Positions 28,041 to 38,188 of a stretch of DNA of 42,229 bases are shown here, in pieces. Source of the stretch: Marinilabiliales bacterium (lineage in GTDB: Bacteria > Bacteroidota > Bacteroidia > Bacteroidales > BM520); NCBI GenBank assembly GCA_002869405.1, contig PKSY01000091.1, forward strand, positions 1 to 42,229, read 5' to 3'. Positions within the stretch are counted from its first letter, which is position 1. Every line of letters starts with the position of its first letter. The notes below the pieces were generated by a model that was not told the origin of the DNA, did no database searches, and saw only the letters and a program-made list of their open reading frames with translations. A program made the translations under genes and the position numbers.

Positions 28041-29039
28041 ATGAGTTTACTAAAAGTCAGTGGTTCCCCACATGTGCACGGGAATCAATCAGTATCAAAG
28101 ATCATGCTCGGGGTTATCATAGCCTTGATTCCTGCCGTGCTGGTTTCTCTGTACTTCTATGGATTCGGAGCTTTGAGAGTACTGGTGCTTGCTGTTGGCG
28201 CATCAATGCTCTTTGAATTCCTTATTCAGAAGTATCTCATTAAAGGTGAATATTCACTACGCGACTATTCCGCAATGCTAACAGGTATTCTCCTGGCATT
28301 AAACGTTCCCAGCAGTCTTCCGACCTACATGGTGATTATAGGTGCGCTGGTAGCCATAGGCATGGGAAAAATGTCGTTCGGAGGTATAGGAAAGAATATT
28401 TTCAATCCCGCACTTGTGGGAAGGGTATTCCTGCTGGTATCATTCCCGGTTCAGATGACAACATGGCCAAAAGCGATTGTAGCTCGCTCGCACTTCTTTT
28501 TTAATGGTGTGGACCAATCCATGCTTGACACCGTTACAGGTCCGACACCACTTGGACATCTGGCAGAAAAAGGGGTAATGGAAAGTCCTGCCTATATCGA
28601 TTATCTATTGGGCTCCATGGGTGGCTCCTTAGGTGAGATTTCTGCGGTGGCATTACTGCTGGGCGGATTGTACATGATTTACAAAAAGATTATTACCTGG
28701 GAGATTCCGGTTTCATTCCTGGGATCAGCAGCAATTCTTTCAGGTATATTCTGGCTGGTTGACCCCACAATTTATGCTGATCCATTGTTTCATCTTCTGA
28801 CCGGTGGTATGCTGCTAGGCGCTATTTTTATGGCTACAGACATGGTGAGCTCTCCAATGAGCCGGGGCGGACAGATTGTCTTTGGTATCGGTGGCGGTGT
28901 GCTGACCATACTAATCCGTATCTGGGGCGCCTATCCTGAAGGTGTTTCCTTTGCTATTCTTATTATGAACGCCTTTGTCCCACTTATTGACAGAGCGTTT
29001 AAACCTAAACTTTTTGGGGAGGTTGTGAAAAATGGCTAA
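28041..29039 (+). CDS. rnfD: Ion-translocating oxidoreductase subunit RnfD
   Basis: 332 aa; SGSPHVHGNQSVSKIMLGVIIALIPA; FNPALVGRVFLL; flavinylation-site-like TGPTPLG. Confidence 0.96.
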   Translation: MSLLKVSGSPHVHGNQSVSKIMLGVIIALIPAVLVSLYFYGFGALRVLVLAVGASMLFEFLIQKYLIKGEYSLRDYSAMLTGILLALNVPSSLPTYMVIIGALVAIGMGKMSFGGIGKNIFNPALVGRVFLLVSFPVQMTTWPKAIVARSHFFFNGVDQSMLDTVTGPTPLGHLAEKGVMESPAYIDYLLGSMGGSLGEISAVALLLGGLYMIYKKIITWEIPVSFLGSAAILSGIFWLVDPTIYADPLFHLLTGGMLLGAIFMATDMVSSPMSRGGQIVFGIGGGVLTILIRIWGAYPEGVSFAILIMNAFVPLIDRAFKPKLFGEVVKNG

Positions 29040-29613
29040 AAAATTAGAATCTACGTTTATCAATATGGTGCTTGTGCTGTTCATTGTAACAGGCGTGGCA
29101 GCACTTGCTCTGGGAGCTGTTTATAGTGCCACCAAAGAACCTATTGAAGCGGCAAAAGCTGCAAAACTGAAATCAGCAATAGAAAATGTAATTCCTGCTT
29201 TTGATGTGTATACCGAAAAAGAGGTTATGCCGGCTACCGGTAAAGACCCTCTGACGTTTTATGTGGCTACAAAAAACAATGAAGTAGTAGGTACTGCAAT
29301 CAAAACATATACAGATAACGGTTTCTCAGGAAGGATATCTATAATGCTGGGCTTTACACCTGATGGAGCTATTTTTAATACTGCTGTATTAGAGCATAAA
29401 GAGACTCCCGGACTTGGTGATAAGATGGAAGCGGCGAAGTCTGATTTCTCAGCTCAGTTTAAAGGAAAAAATCCTGATAACTATAAATTGTCAGTTACAA
29501 AAGATGGTGGCGATGTTGATGCTATCACTGCTGCAACCATCAGCTCCAGAGCATTCTGTGATGCAGCAGAGAGAGCGTATGAAGCATATAAAGCAGAAGG
29601 AGGTAACCAATGA
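29032..29613 (+). CDS. rnfG: Ion-translocating oxidoreductase subunit RnfG
   Basis: 193 aa; [12 protein letters not shown] and [12 protein letters not shown] (FMN-binding S/TATxS/T motif). Confidence 0.96.
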   Translation: MAKKLESTFINMVLVLFIVTGVAALALGAVYSATKEPIEAAKAAKLKSAIENVIPAFDVYTEKEVMPATGKDPLTFYVATKNNEVVGTAIKTYTDNGFSGRISIMLGFTPDGAIFNTAVLEHKETPGLGDKMEAAKSDFSAQFKGKNPDNYKLSVTKDGGDVDAITAATISSRAFCDAAERAYEAYKAEGGNQ

Positions 29614-30197
29614 GTCAATGGAAAAATTTTACTAAAGGATTTATAAAGGAAAACCCTGTTTTTGTTCTTCTCCTGGGAATGTGTCCTACATTGGGAGTAA
29701 CAACATCTGCAATCAATGGATTGGGTATGGGACTTGCAACAACATTTGTGCTTGTGATGTCCAATCTGGTAATTTCATTGATTAAAACTCTGGTTCCTGA
29801 TAAAGTTCGTATCCCTGTATTTATCGTGATTATTGCATCTTTTGTGACCATTGTGGATCTTGCAATGGCTGCATATCTGCCTCCACTGCATGCACAGCTT
29901 GGACTGTTTATTCCACTTATCGTTGTAAACTGTATTGTGCTTGGCCGGGCTGAAGCCTTTGCCTCAAAGAACAATATTGGTTCATCGCTGGTAGATGGTT
30001 TAGGTATGGGCCTTGGATTCGCATTTGCGCTAACTCTGCTTGGTGGGGTTCGTGAAATGCTGGGCAGTGGTTCCATTTTCGGATTTAAGTTCCTTGCCGG
30101 TGACGGTATGCTGGTGTTTGTGCTGGCTCCCGGTGCATTTATCGCACTTGGCTACCTTATCGCCCTGATGAACAGGATTAGTAAAAAAGATGCTTAA
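29610..30197 (+). CDS. rnfE: Ion-translocating oxidoreductase subunit RnfE
   Basis: 195 aa; [52 protein letters not shown]. Confidence 0.96.
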   Translation: MSQWKNFTKGFIKENPVFVLLLGMCPTLGVTTSAINGLGMGLATTFVLVMSNLVISLIKTLVPDKVRIPVFIVIIASFVTIVDLAMAAYLPPLHAQLGLFIPLIVVNCIVLGRAEAFASKNNIGSSLVDGLGMGLGFAFALTLLGGVREMLGSGSIFGFKFLAGDGMLVFVLAPGAFIALGYLIALMNRISKKDA

Positions 30198-30216
30198 CCT
30201 TTAAAAATAGCGAGTT

Positions 30217-30789
30217 ATGCAATATTTAATCATTCTGATTTCCGCAATATTTGTAAATAATATCGTGCTGGCGCAGTTCCTTGGAATTTGTCCTTTCCTG
30301 GGCGTTTCAAAGAAAGTGGAAACCTCTGCCGGGATGGCCGGAGCGGTTCTGTTTGTAATGACGCTGGCAACCATTGTTACATGGCTTATTCAACATTACG
30401 TTTTAAATCCTTTGAACCTGCAGTTTTTACAGACAATCTCTTTTATTCTTGTGATTGCCTCTCTGGTGCAAATGGTAGAAATCGTACTGAAAAAAGCCAG
30501 TCCTTCACTTTATCAGGCGTTAGGTATTTTCCTGCCGCTGATTACCACTAACTGTGCTGTTCTTGGTGTGGCACTGCTAACCATTCAAAAGGATCTGAAC
30601 CTGGGTGAAGGTGTTGTATATGCCGTTGCCAATGCTATTGGATTCGGACTGGCGCTTATAGTGTTTGCCGGAATGCGCGAACACCTCGATAATATGGAAG
30701 TACCCAAAGGAATGCGCGGAATTCCAATTGCACTGGTTGTGGCAGGAATCCTCGCCCTTGCATTTATGGGATTCTCCGGATTAGTATAA
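30217..30789 (+). CDS. rnfA: Ion-translocating oxidoreductase subunit RnfA
   Basis: 190 aa; NNIVLAQFLGICPFLGVSKKVETSAGM; FLPLITTNCAVLGVALL. Confidence 0.97.
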   Translation: MQYLIILISAIFVNNIVLAQFLGICPFLGVSKKVETSAGMAGAVLFVMTLATIVTWLIQHYVLNPLNLQFLQTISFILVIASLVQMVEIVLKKASPSLYQALGIFLPLITTNCAVLGVALLTIQKDLNLGEGVVYAVANAIGFGLALIVFAGMREHLDNMEVPKGMRGIPIALVVAGILALAFMGFSGLV

Positions 30790-30811
30790 AATGAATTTCT
30801 AAAATATTATG

Positions 30812-30844
30812 AAGGCTGTTCTTTTAGAAAGGACAGCCTTTTTC
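30812..30844 (+). terminator. Rho-independent terminator of the rnf operon
   Basis: AAGGCTGTTCTTT-TAG-AAAGGACAGCCTTTTT, 13-bp stem with one G-U pair. Confidence 0.85.
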
Positions 30845-30854
30845 ATACGCTGTA

Positions 30855-30876
30855 GAGACACGATTCATCGTGTCTC
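30855..30876. repeat. Short palindrome GAGACACGATTCATCGTGTCTC (REP-like), with a partial second copy ATTCATCGTGTC at 30901-30912
   Basis: 10-bp perfect arms with a 2-nt centre; a 12-nt word is repeated 38 bp downstream. Confidence 0.6.
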
Positions 30877-30914
30877 GGAATTGATCCTTGTGAAGTGTTT
30901 ATTCATCGTGTCAT

Positions 30915-31613
30915 TTACACACGCGGTACCCAAGGAACAACCTTTGTAATCTCAATCCCTTCCGGTGATACCTTTGCCATAACAGGTATTACTTCCACCC
31001 CTTGTTTCTCTGCTTTCAATAATGCTTCCGCGTATGCCGGGTCAATCTCTTTCGCTGTATCAAACTTATCAATATCAGTACGCTGAATAATATACAGCAT
31101 AACAGCCCTGTATCCTCTTTTTTTAACTTCAATGAGCGTATTCAAATGCTTTAAACCCCGGGACGTAACGGCATCAGGGAAGAGTGCATATTCGCCATCT
31201 TTCATCGTTACATTCTTGACTTCAATAAAGCACTTTTCGTGCTCATTTTCAGCATATACATCGAAACGGCTGTCTTCAAATTTAACTTCTCTTTTTACTG
31301 TTGTATAACCCGATAGTTGATTCAATAGATTCTCTGAGACTATATCAAATGCCAATTTATTTGGATTTGAAGTATTTATCCCAACCCAGGAATTATTAAT
31401 CTTTATCATCTCCCAGGTAAATCTGGTCTTTCTTTTTGGATCATTTACAGGGCTGAGATAAACCTCTGCACCTTCCTCAAGACATGTTTTCATGCTTCCG
31501 GAGTTGGTACAGTGAGCTACTACTTCTTCTCCGTTATCAAGAGTAACGTCAGCAAGAAATCGTTTATATCTTTTAATTAGTTTTCCGTGGATAAGCTTTT
31601 CTGAGAATTCCAT
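30915..31613 (-). CDS. sfsA: SfsA family DNA/RNA nuclease
   Basis: 232 aa; LIHGKLIKRYKRFLADVTL, VAHCTNSGSMKTCLEEGAEVYLS, FIEVKNVTM, FPDAVTSRGLKHL. Confidence 0.95.
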   Translation of the reverse strand: MEFSEKLIHGKLIKRYKRFLADVTLDNGEEVVAHCTNSGSMKTCLEEGAEVYLSPVNDPKRKTRFTWEMIKINNSWVGINTSNPNKLAFDIVSENLLNQLSGYTTVKREVKFEDSRFDVYAENEHEKCFIEVKNVTMKDGEYALFPDAVTSRGLKHLNTLIEVKKRGYRAVMLYIIQRTDIDKFDTAKEIDPAYAEALLKAEKQGVEVIPVMAKVSPEGIEITKVVPWVPRV

Positions 31614-31742
31614 GTTTGTTGTTTTGCATTAAACAATGAAATATAATGAATGTTTATATGATAGTATTGATACATATAAAAAAAATATGTATTTTACCAC
31701 AGAAGTAAAAGATTAATATCTAACCAACAAACATTTACAACT

Positions 31743-32756
31743 ATGAAAGTACTAAAATGGATACTTGGAATTATAGTAGTTATTGCTGCTGTTGTTCTTA
31801 TATGGGGCGCTGTATTGCCCAAAACTTTTTATGGTGAGTCAGTCATAACTATCGACCGGCCGGCAATGATGATTTATCAGTCTGTTGCCAGTTTTGAAAA
31901 CCGTGCTCAGTGGGATCCCTGGATTGAATCCGAGCCGGATGCAGAAGTTGTTATTAAGTCAGCATGGGATAATAATCTTGTTGGCTCTGAATACAGCTGG
32001 AACGGAGAGATTATCGGTACCGGTATGATGCGAATTGATTCAGTGATTCCGGGAGAAAAAATTTATGCCTCTTTGTTTTTTGGTGAATCTGAAAAACCGG
32101 GGCTGGTTACCTGGATATTTACACCTGAAGACAATAGCACAGAAGTAGCATGGACACTCACTTCAGAAACAGCTTATCCTATCGAGCGAATCATATTTTC
32201 ATTAATGGGCAAGGGAATGAAAGAGAGTTTTGACAGAGGGCTGTCTAATCTGAAATCCGTTATGGAAGAGCAGCCTGTAAAAAAGAGCTATTTTAAGGAT
32301 TTGAAGATTGAAGAAATGAAAGGTTTTGATGCAATAGTTGCCTATGGTGAGGCTACGATGGAACAAATGCCGGTTGTTATGGAGCAGCTTTACGGAGAGC
32401 TCTTTGGGCAGATGAACAGACAGGGTCTTCAATACGCAGGAATGCCGTTTTCATTTTATCACGACCCGTCTGCCAATACGGAACCATTCCATTTCTACGC
32501 CGGAATTCCCGTAGACAAAGCGCCTCGCGTCACCAGAAAAACAGAGCCCATGTCTTTTGAATCTCAAAAGGCACTTTCAGTTTTGCATATTGGGTCTTAC
32601 GAAGAATTGAATCATACATATACATTCTTAATGAAATATATTCAGGAAAATCAGATAGATGTTTCAGGACAGGTTCTGGAGTTTTATCTAAACGACCCTG
32701 AGGAGGTTTCACCGGAAGAGTTGGAAACAAAGATAGTTTTCTTATTGAATCAATAA
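31743..32756 (+). CDS. SRPBCC (polyketide cyclase-like) + GyrI-like small-molecule-binding domain protein
   Basis: 337 aa; N-terminal TM plus FENRAQWDPWIESEP SRPBCC motif; C-terminal FHFYAGIPVDKAPRV...ALSVLHIGSYEELNHTY GyrI-like. Confidence 0.82.
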   Translation: MKVLKWILGIIVVIAAVVLIWGAVLPKTFYGESVITIDRPAMMIYQSVASFENRAQWDPWIESEPDAEVVIKSAWDNNLVGSEYSWNGEIIGTGMMRIDSVIPGEKIYASLFFGESEKPGLVTWIFTPEDNSTEVAWTLTSETAYPIERIIFSLMGKGMKESFDRGLSNLKSVMEEQPVKKSYFKDLKIEEMKGFDAIVAYGEATMEQMPVVMEQLYGELFGQMNRQGLQYAGMPFSFYHDPSANTEPFHFYAGIPVDKAPRVTRKTEPMSFESQKALSVLHIGSYEELNHTYTFLMKYIQENQIDVSGQVLEFYLNDPEEVSPEELETKIVFLLNQ

Positions 32757-32773
32757 GAACCATTAAAACTGCT

Positions 32774-32810
32774 AAGCCGGCAAATAATATTTTTTGCCGG
32801 CTTTTTTTTT
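32774..32810 (+). terminator. Rho-independent terminator
   Basis: AAGCCGGCAAA...TTTGCCGGC followed by a T-run. Confidence 0.9.
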
Positions 32811-32876
32811 ATTCTGAAAATATTCTCCGAAAAAAAGAGTATATTTACGCAACTGACACTAACTAACTCTTTTATT

Positions 32877-33086
32877 ATGTATCTGCTAAAGGTTAAAGGC
32901 ACATCTAATCTGCCTGATTTTGTACAATTGCGCGATGAAAACATGAAACTCCTGGCTTACTTTACCCCGGGTAACGCCGAGAAATCACTGGTAACCTATG
33001 GTTTTAAAAGATCGAAGCGTAAAAAACTGATGAAAGAGATTCCTTCATTGGATTATGGGATACTGACAAAGATACAGACACGCTAG
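32877..33086 (+). CDS. Small basic conserved-looking hypothetical protein (69 aa)
   Basis: ATG start, own upstream region after a terminator, stop codon overlapping the convergent parC stop. Confidence 0.65.
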   Translation: MYLLKVKGTSNLPDFVQLRDENMKLLAYFTPGNAEKSLVTYGFKRSKRKKLMKEIPSLDYGILTKIQTR

Positions 33087-35818
33087 AATAGCTGCATCTG
33101 ACCTTCGGAGTCACCCTCTTTATCATCATCCTGATCAGTAATTTCGATATCATCCTTATTCGTGAGATCCAGTTCGATATCCTGAGATTCAGGTGTCACT
33201 TCTTCTGTTTTCAATGGCTCCTCTTTCCTGGAATTATTTTTTGTTTCCTCCTGAGATTCCGGATCATGTTCCACCTTATGCCCGGATTCATTCACCTCTG
33301 TATCCGGAACATCACCCTCAATAATTTCCTTCTCTTTATGCCACGAATCCAATAACCTTATGTCATCGAGATCATGAGTTGTAAGTCGTTTGCCTTTGGC
33401 TTTGGCACTTTTTACATCAATAAATTCATTAGCGAGTACCATTTCATCATATTGGGCAGCTCTTGAGCTATCAACATCGCTGTGAATCAACGCAATCCTG
33501 GGTTCTGTGTCTTCTATAAAGAGCACTAACTTTGAATTTTCGTGATCGCCGATCAGATTAACATCATTATCGGATAACTCAATGGGGAATCGCTTCAGGT
33601 AATAGCTCTCTTTTTCACCATTATAATAAACTATTGTATACGTTTTATCGGGATCATGCTTAAAGATATGCTTTAAGTTATCATTAAAGTGAGTAGTGAC
33701 ATCATACCCGTGCACTTTGCACAGACCGTTTTCATGAATTGCAATGATTTTCTCATCAGAGCTGAATGCTCCAATATAGCGACCTCTTTCATCCACATTA
33801 ATTCTGTTGACAGTATCATCGTACCAGATATCAATAGCCCCGAGAGTAGAAACACCTTCTTCTTTAATATTGATCTTACGCACCGCATGTTTGGTAAGAA
33901 TATTACCCTTTGATCCACGTCCTTTTATCGCCAGGTCACTGAAATCAAACTCAAAACTCTGAACTTTCAACCTGGCCTTTGGCCGGAGATGAACTTTTAT
34001 AATTTCCGCCTCTCCGTTCGGGTTAGCGGTGAAATATAGAACGCGGGTACCCTGCTTCCCCGGTGTTAGGTTATACTCTTTATCCCGAGTCACCCCTAAT
34101 ACAGAAAACCGCTTAACATATACATTTCCGCCTCTTCCGTCAGCGTAAACCATGTTATATACAGTTCGGTCATCATTCTTTTTGAAAACATCAATGTGCA
34201 GGATGTTTTCACCTACATAAACTTTATCAGCTACTTTAACAACCTTGAACGTTCCATCGTCACGAAAAACAATAATATCATCAATATCAGAGCATTCTGT
34301 AACGAACTCATCTTTTTTCAGTGCAGTGCCGAGGAATCCCTCTTCGCGATTCACGTAAAGTTTTGCATTTGCAGCCACAACTCTGGTAGCTTCAATATTG
34401 TCAAAATTGCGAATCTCGGTCTTTCTCTCCCTGCCTTCACTATATTTTTTCAACAGATGTTCATACCATTGAATAGCATAATCAATAAGATTGTCGAGAT
34501 TATAATCTACGCCCTTCAGTTCATCTTCATATCCTTTCATGATTTCATCCGCTTTGAGGGCATCATATTTGGAAATCCTTTTAATTCGGATTTCCGTTAG
34601 TTTAATGATGTCGTCGCGGGTAATTTCACGATAGAAAGAAGGTTTAAAAGGTTCCAGCCCTTCGTCGATGGTTTCAATAACTGATTCCCAGGTGGTACAT
34701 TTTTCAATCTTGCGGTATATGCGGTTTTCAATGAATATTTTCACCAAAGAGCTAAAAAGAATCTGCTCCAATAGCTCGTTTTTTCTTATTTCGAGCTCCA
34801 TTTTAAGAAGCTCTACGGTGTGGTTAGTGTTATGGTAAAGAATCTCCGATACTCCTACAAATGCCGGTTTTCCCTCTTTAATGATGCATGCATTGGGCGA
34901 TATTGACATTTCACAGTTGGTAAATGCATACAGAGCATCTATGGTTTTATCCGGGGATACATTTGGAGACAGATGAATCAGGATTTCAACTTCCGCAGCA
35001 GTGTTATCATCGATTTTTTTGACTTTTATTTTTCCTTTATCATTTGCTGCGATAATGGATTCGATCAGTGAAGAAGTATTGGTGCCAAACGGTATTTCAG
35101 TAATCGCAAGGGTTTTTTTATCGATTTTTTCAATTTTTGCTCTTATTCTTACTTTTCCGCCACGCAGCCCATCATTATATCTTGAAAAATCCGCAAATCC
35201 CCCTGTTGGGAAATCCGGAAATAATTCAAAAGTTTCGTTCCGAAGGATTTTAATTGAAGCCTCCAGCAATTCGATAAAGTTATGGGGAAGGATTTTAGAT
35301 GCCAGTCCAACGGCAATACCTTCAACTCCCTGAGCAAGCAGCAGAGGGAATTTCACGGGCAGAGTAACAGGCTCTTTATTTCTTCCGTCGTAAGAGAGTT
35401 TCCATTCGGTTGTTTTAGGGTTAAAACCTACTTCCTTTGCAAATTTTGAAAGCCTGGCTTCAATATACCTTGGTGCTGCTGCACCATCACCGGTAAGAAT
35501 GTTTCCCCAGTTACCCTGTGTGTCGATCATCAGCTCTTTTTGGCCGAGCTGAACCATTGCGTCGCCAATAGAAGCATCTCCATGTGGGTGATACTTCATG
35601 GTATGCCCCACGAGATTGGCTACCTTGTTATATCTGCCATCATCAAGCTCAAACAACGCGTGGAGTATGCGTCGTTGCACAGGCTTAACGCCATCTTCTA
35701 TTTCCGGGACTGCTCTTTCAAGAATAACATATGATGCATAATCCAGAAACCAGTTCTGATACATGCCGGATAATTGCAGCGTAGTACTCTCCTGAGTCTG
35801 CTGATTATCGTTTTCCAT
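33083..35818 (-). CDS. parC: DNA topoisomerase IV / gyrase subunit A
   Basis: 911 aa; DYASYVILERAVPEIEDGVKPVQRRILHAL, HPHGDASIGDAMVQLGQ, NWGNILTGDGAAAPRYIEARLS; acidic C-terminal tail. Confidence 0.95.
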   Translation of the reverse strand: MENDNQQTQESTTLQLSGMYQNWFLDYASYVILERAVPEIEDGVKPVQRRILHALFELDDGRYNKVANLVGHTMKYHPHGDASIGDAMVQLGQKELMIDTQGNWGNILTGDGAAAPRYIEARLSKFAKEVGFNPKTTEWKLSYDGRNKEPVTLPVKFPLLLAQGVEGIAVGLASKILPHNFIELLEASIKILRNETFELFPDFPTGGFADFSRYNDGLRGGKVRIRAKIEKIDKKTLAITEIPFGTNTSSLIESIIAANDKGKIKVKKIDDNTAAEVEILIHLSPNVSPDKTIDALYAFTNCEMSISPNACIIKEGKPAFVGVSEILYHNTNHTVELLKMELEIRKNELLEQILFSSLVKIFIENRIYRKIEKCTTWESVIETIDEGLEPFKPSFYREITRDDIIKLTEIRIKRISKYDALKADEIMKGYEDELKGVDYNLDNLIDYAIQWYEHLLKKYSEGRERKTEIRNFDNIEATRVVAANAKLYVNREEGFLGTALKKDEFVTECSDIDDIIVFRDDGTFKVVKVADKVYVGENILHIDVFKKNDDRTVYNMVYADGRGGNVYVKRFSVLGVTRDKEYNLTPGKQGTRVLYFTANPNGEAEIIKVHLRPKARLKVQSFEFDFSDLAIKGRGSKGNILTKHAVRKINIKEEGVSTLGAIDIWYDDTVNRINVDERGRYIGAFSSDEKIIAIHENGLCKVHGYDVTTHFNDNLKHIFKHDPDKTYTIVYYNGEKESYYLKRFPIELSDNDVNLIGDHENSKLVLFIEDTEPRIALIHSDVDSSRAAQYDEMVLANEFIDVKSAKAKGKRLTTHDLDDIRLLDSWHKEKEIIEGDVPDTEVNESGHKVEHDPESQEETKNNSRKEEPLKTEEVTPESQDIELDLTNKDDIEITDQDDDKEGDSEGQMQLF

Positions 35819-35893
35819 ATTTTGTGATTCTGAGGTAATTTCTTCGTTATGCTGGTTTTCCTCTTCTTAGTGCGCTTTCATCAATACCGTAAC

Positions 35894-37966
35894 TTATTTC
35901 CAAATTCGTAAGAGAACTACTTCTGCCAGTAAAAACAGAAGGCATAAATATACAAAATAATGCCATAACTGCCGTCCGTGGTTTAGTGTTTCCAGAGCTG
36001 TTTGCAGCTTGCCCGGCGGAGCATTCAGAATATGAACATTCTCAATGCTATGCAGTTTAAAATTTTCTTCAGCTTCTTCTGCATTGTAGGTTGTCAGGTC
36101 ACTCTCTTTGCGGTTATAATTGGCCGCAAACACAAATTCCGGTTTCGGAGATGCTGATTCATCGACCTGATAAACAGAATAAAATCCGGCTTCTTCAATA
36201 TTATCATAAAATAAAAAATGGGTATATCCATTTCTTTGCTCTATACCGGGAATGAAACGATAATCGTTTTTTGTGTTTCGGATAAAAGCACCTTCAAAGT
36301 CGCGGGTTCCGGTTTGAAACGCAATTTCTTTCTGATTCCCAATATTAATATTATGATGTTGAACAGGCTTACTCAGAAGTGCCATGCGATACATTACAGG
36401 CACAAATAAGGCATGTGTAACAAAGATCCCCGACTCTTCATTCAGATTGGAGTTGAAGCGATATAGCCATCCGCCTCCCATATTCTTTCTGATTAAGAAG
36501 GGAGTGCCGTTGGCCAGTTCCATTAGAACCTCCTCATTAGTATCCATGTTGTAATTTCCACGAAAGTGCTGTCGCACCACAGGCATGTCTGTGTTTTCCG
36601 GTAAAGTATTCCCTTTTAGTTTGCTGATATCAAAAACCTGATCGAAAAACGGAGATTGTGTCAGAATCTTACTTACGCGAACCTTTGAAGTATCTTTTAT
36701 TGTGGATTCTGAAATATCAAACGCTTTACAAAGCACACAATCCTGGCGGGGTTTATCAGAAGGTATCATCATTACACCTTTCCCCGATTCACACTGCTTT
36801 CTGATTTCTGCCGCAAGACCGGTACCCGGGTTTGTGACACCGTTGAGTATTATAAAATCATTCCGGGCAAGCAGATCAGGGGAAATCTGACCCTCAGAAA
36901 CATTTAAAAGGTTAAAAGTAGTATCTGTACCAAACAGCGCATTCAAATAAGGATTTTCCTTCTCCTTGTTGATTACCAGGATATCTATTTTATTAAATAC
37001 TTCGAAAGTGAAGTAGTAGCTGTCGTCATAGGTAACAGGAAAATCCTTGATGCGAATGCTGGCATTGTTTATCCCGGCGTTGTTAGCCACAAAACTAAAA
37101 TCGGCGGTGGAGGTGCCATCGGCAGGCAGTGAAATTGTTGTTAATGCCTCTTGTTGATCGTCAATAAAAAGCCTGATGGGTAATTTTTCTATTGCCTTGT
37201 CAGAAGTATTTGTAATTCTGACCTTTAATGATAATGTGCTGCCTTCAATGTGCACAGGACTTTCAAACCAGCAACTGTCCGGATATATATTATCATGGTT
37301 CTCCGATTCAAGAATGATTATTCTTACATTGCTCAAACTGTCGATTGTAAGATTTTGAAAATCCGTTGTTGAGCGCTGAAGGTCACTCAGGATGTAAATA
37401 TCCTGTGCAAAATCTTTTGCTTCTTCAGGAATTTCACGAAATCTGTCGGTTAGTGCAGAAAGAGGCAGGGTGGCAGGGGAGAGCTCAATGGCATTAGCAT
37501 ATTGTGAAAGTGCAGAGGCTGACATCAGATGGCTGTGTTCTGCCTTAAGGTCATTTGTTAATAACCGAAAAACATCTTCGCCGGTATAGGATTCAGCAAT
37601 TTCAGGGATCATGCTTTTTGCTGATTCCAGAAGAATGTTATCAGCGTCGCGCATCTCCATGCTAAAAGAATTGTCAACATAAACGGAAACCAGCTTTCTT
37701 TTTCCTCCGGAGTTGTCACTCATCTCTGTTGGTATGTAAGGGCCGGCAAACACCAGTACTAAAGCAGTGATGGCAAGCATTCGCATAAGCAGAATAATAA
37801 GATGCCGGACTTTGGACTGCCTTCGGGTCTCTTCACTGAGCTGGCGTATTAATCTTACATTGGTGAAATAAACTTTCTTAAACCTCTTAAAATTAAAGAG
37901 GTGAATGATTATCGGAATAGCAAGAGCCACCAGGCCCCATAAATATAAAGGATGCGTAAAAGCCAT
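35894..37966 (-). CDS. BatA domain / VWA-like membrane protein
   Basis: 690 aa; N-terminal FTHPLYLWGLVALAIPIIIHLFNFKRFKKVYFTNVRLI is the BatA signature; VYVDNSFSM MIDAS-like motif. Confidence 0.88.
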   Translation of the reverse strand: MAFTHPLYLWGLVALAIPIIIHLFNFKRFKKVYFTNVRLIRQLSEETRRQSKVRHLIILLMRMLAITALVLVFAGPYIPTEMSDNSGGKRKLVSVYVDNSFSMEMRDADNILLESAKSMIPEIAESYTGEDVFRLLTNDLKAEHSHLMSASALSQYANAIELSPATLPLSALTDRFREIPEEAKDFAQDIYILSDLQRSTTDFQNLTIDSLSNVRIIILESENHDNIYPDSCWFESPVHIEGSTLSLKVRITNTSDKAIEKLPIRLFIDDQQEALTTISLPADGTSTADFSFVANNAGINNASIRIKDFPVTYDDSYYFTFEVFNKIDILVINKEKENPYLNALFGTDTTFNLLNVSEGQISPDLLARNDFIILNGVTNPGTGLAAEIRKQCESGKGVMMIPSDKPRQDCVLCKAFDISESTIKDTSKVRVSKILTQSPFFDQVFDISKLKGNTLPENTDMPVVRQHFRGNYNMDTNEEVLMELANGTPFLIRKNMGGGWLYRFNSNLNEESGIFVTHALFVPVMYRMALLSKPVQHHNINIGNQKEIAFQTGTRDFEGAFIRNTKNDYRFIPGIEQRNGYTHFLFYDNIEEAGFYSVYQVDESASPKPEFVFAANYNRKESDLTTYNAEEAEENFKLHSIENVHILNAPPGKLQTALETLNHGRQLWHYFVYLCLLFLLAEVVLLRIWK

Positions 37967-38088
37967 ATTCTCAGTTTATGAAAAAGCAAATTTACAAATT
38001 CAGCACGAATAAGATTGATGTTTTGCCGTCTTATATTTCAGATATGAAAACCAATGAGAAAAAGTATGGATTTATGAAAGATAAAGAA

Positions 38089-38121
38089 AAAAAATAGACC
38101 GCTCCGAGGGGATCGGAGTCG
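38089..38121 (-). terminator. Possible terminator downstream of the glutamine synthetase gene
   Basis: Minus strand CTCCGA-tcccc-TCGGAG followed after 7 nt by T8. Confidence 0.45.
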
Positions 38122-38188
38122 GCCCAATAAACCCACAAAACCAATATGAACGTCAGGTCAAAGAACATGACCCGCGTCATCGCTATGA

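Noticed and set aside
31670-31692. ATACATAT-A7-ATATGTAT inverted repeat upstream of the SRPBCC/GyrI-like gene
   Set aside because: AT-only repeat in a very AT-rich spacer; likely chance or a weak hairpin, with no independent support.
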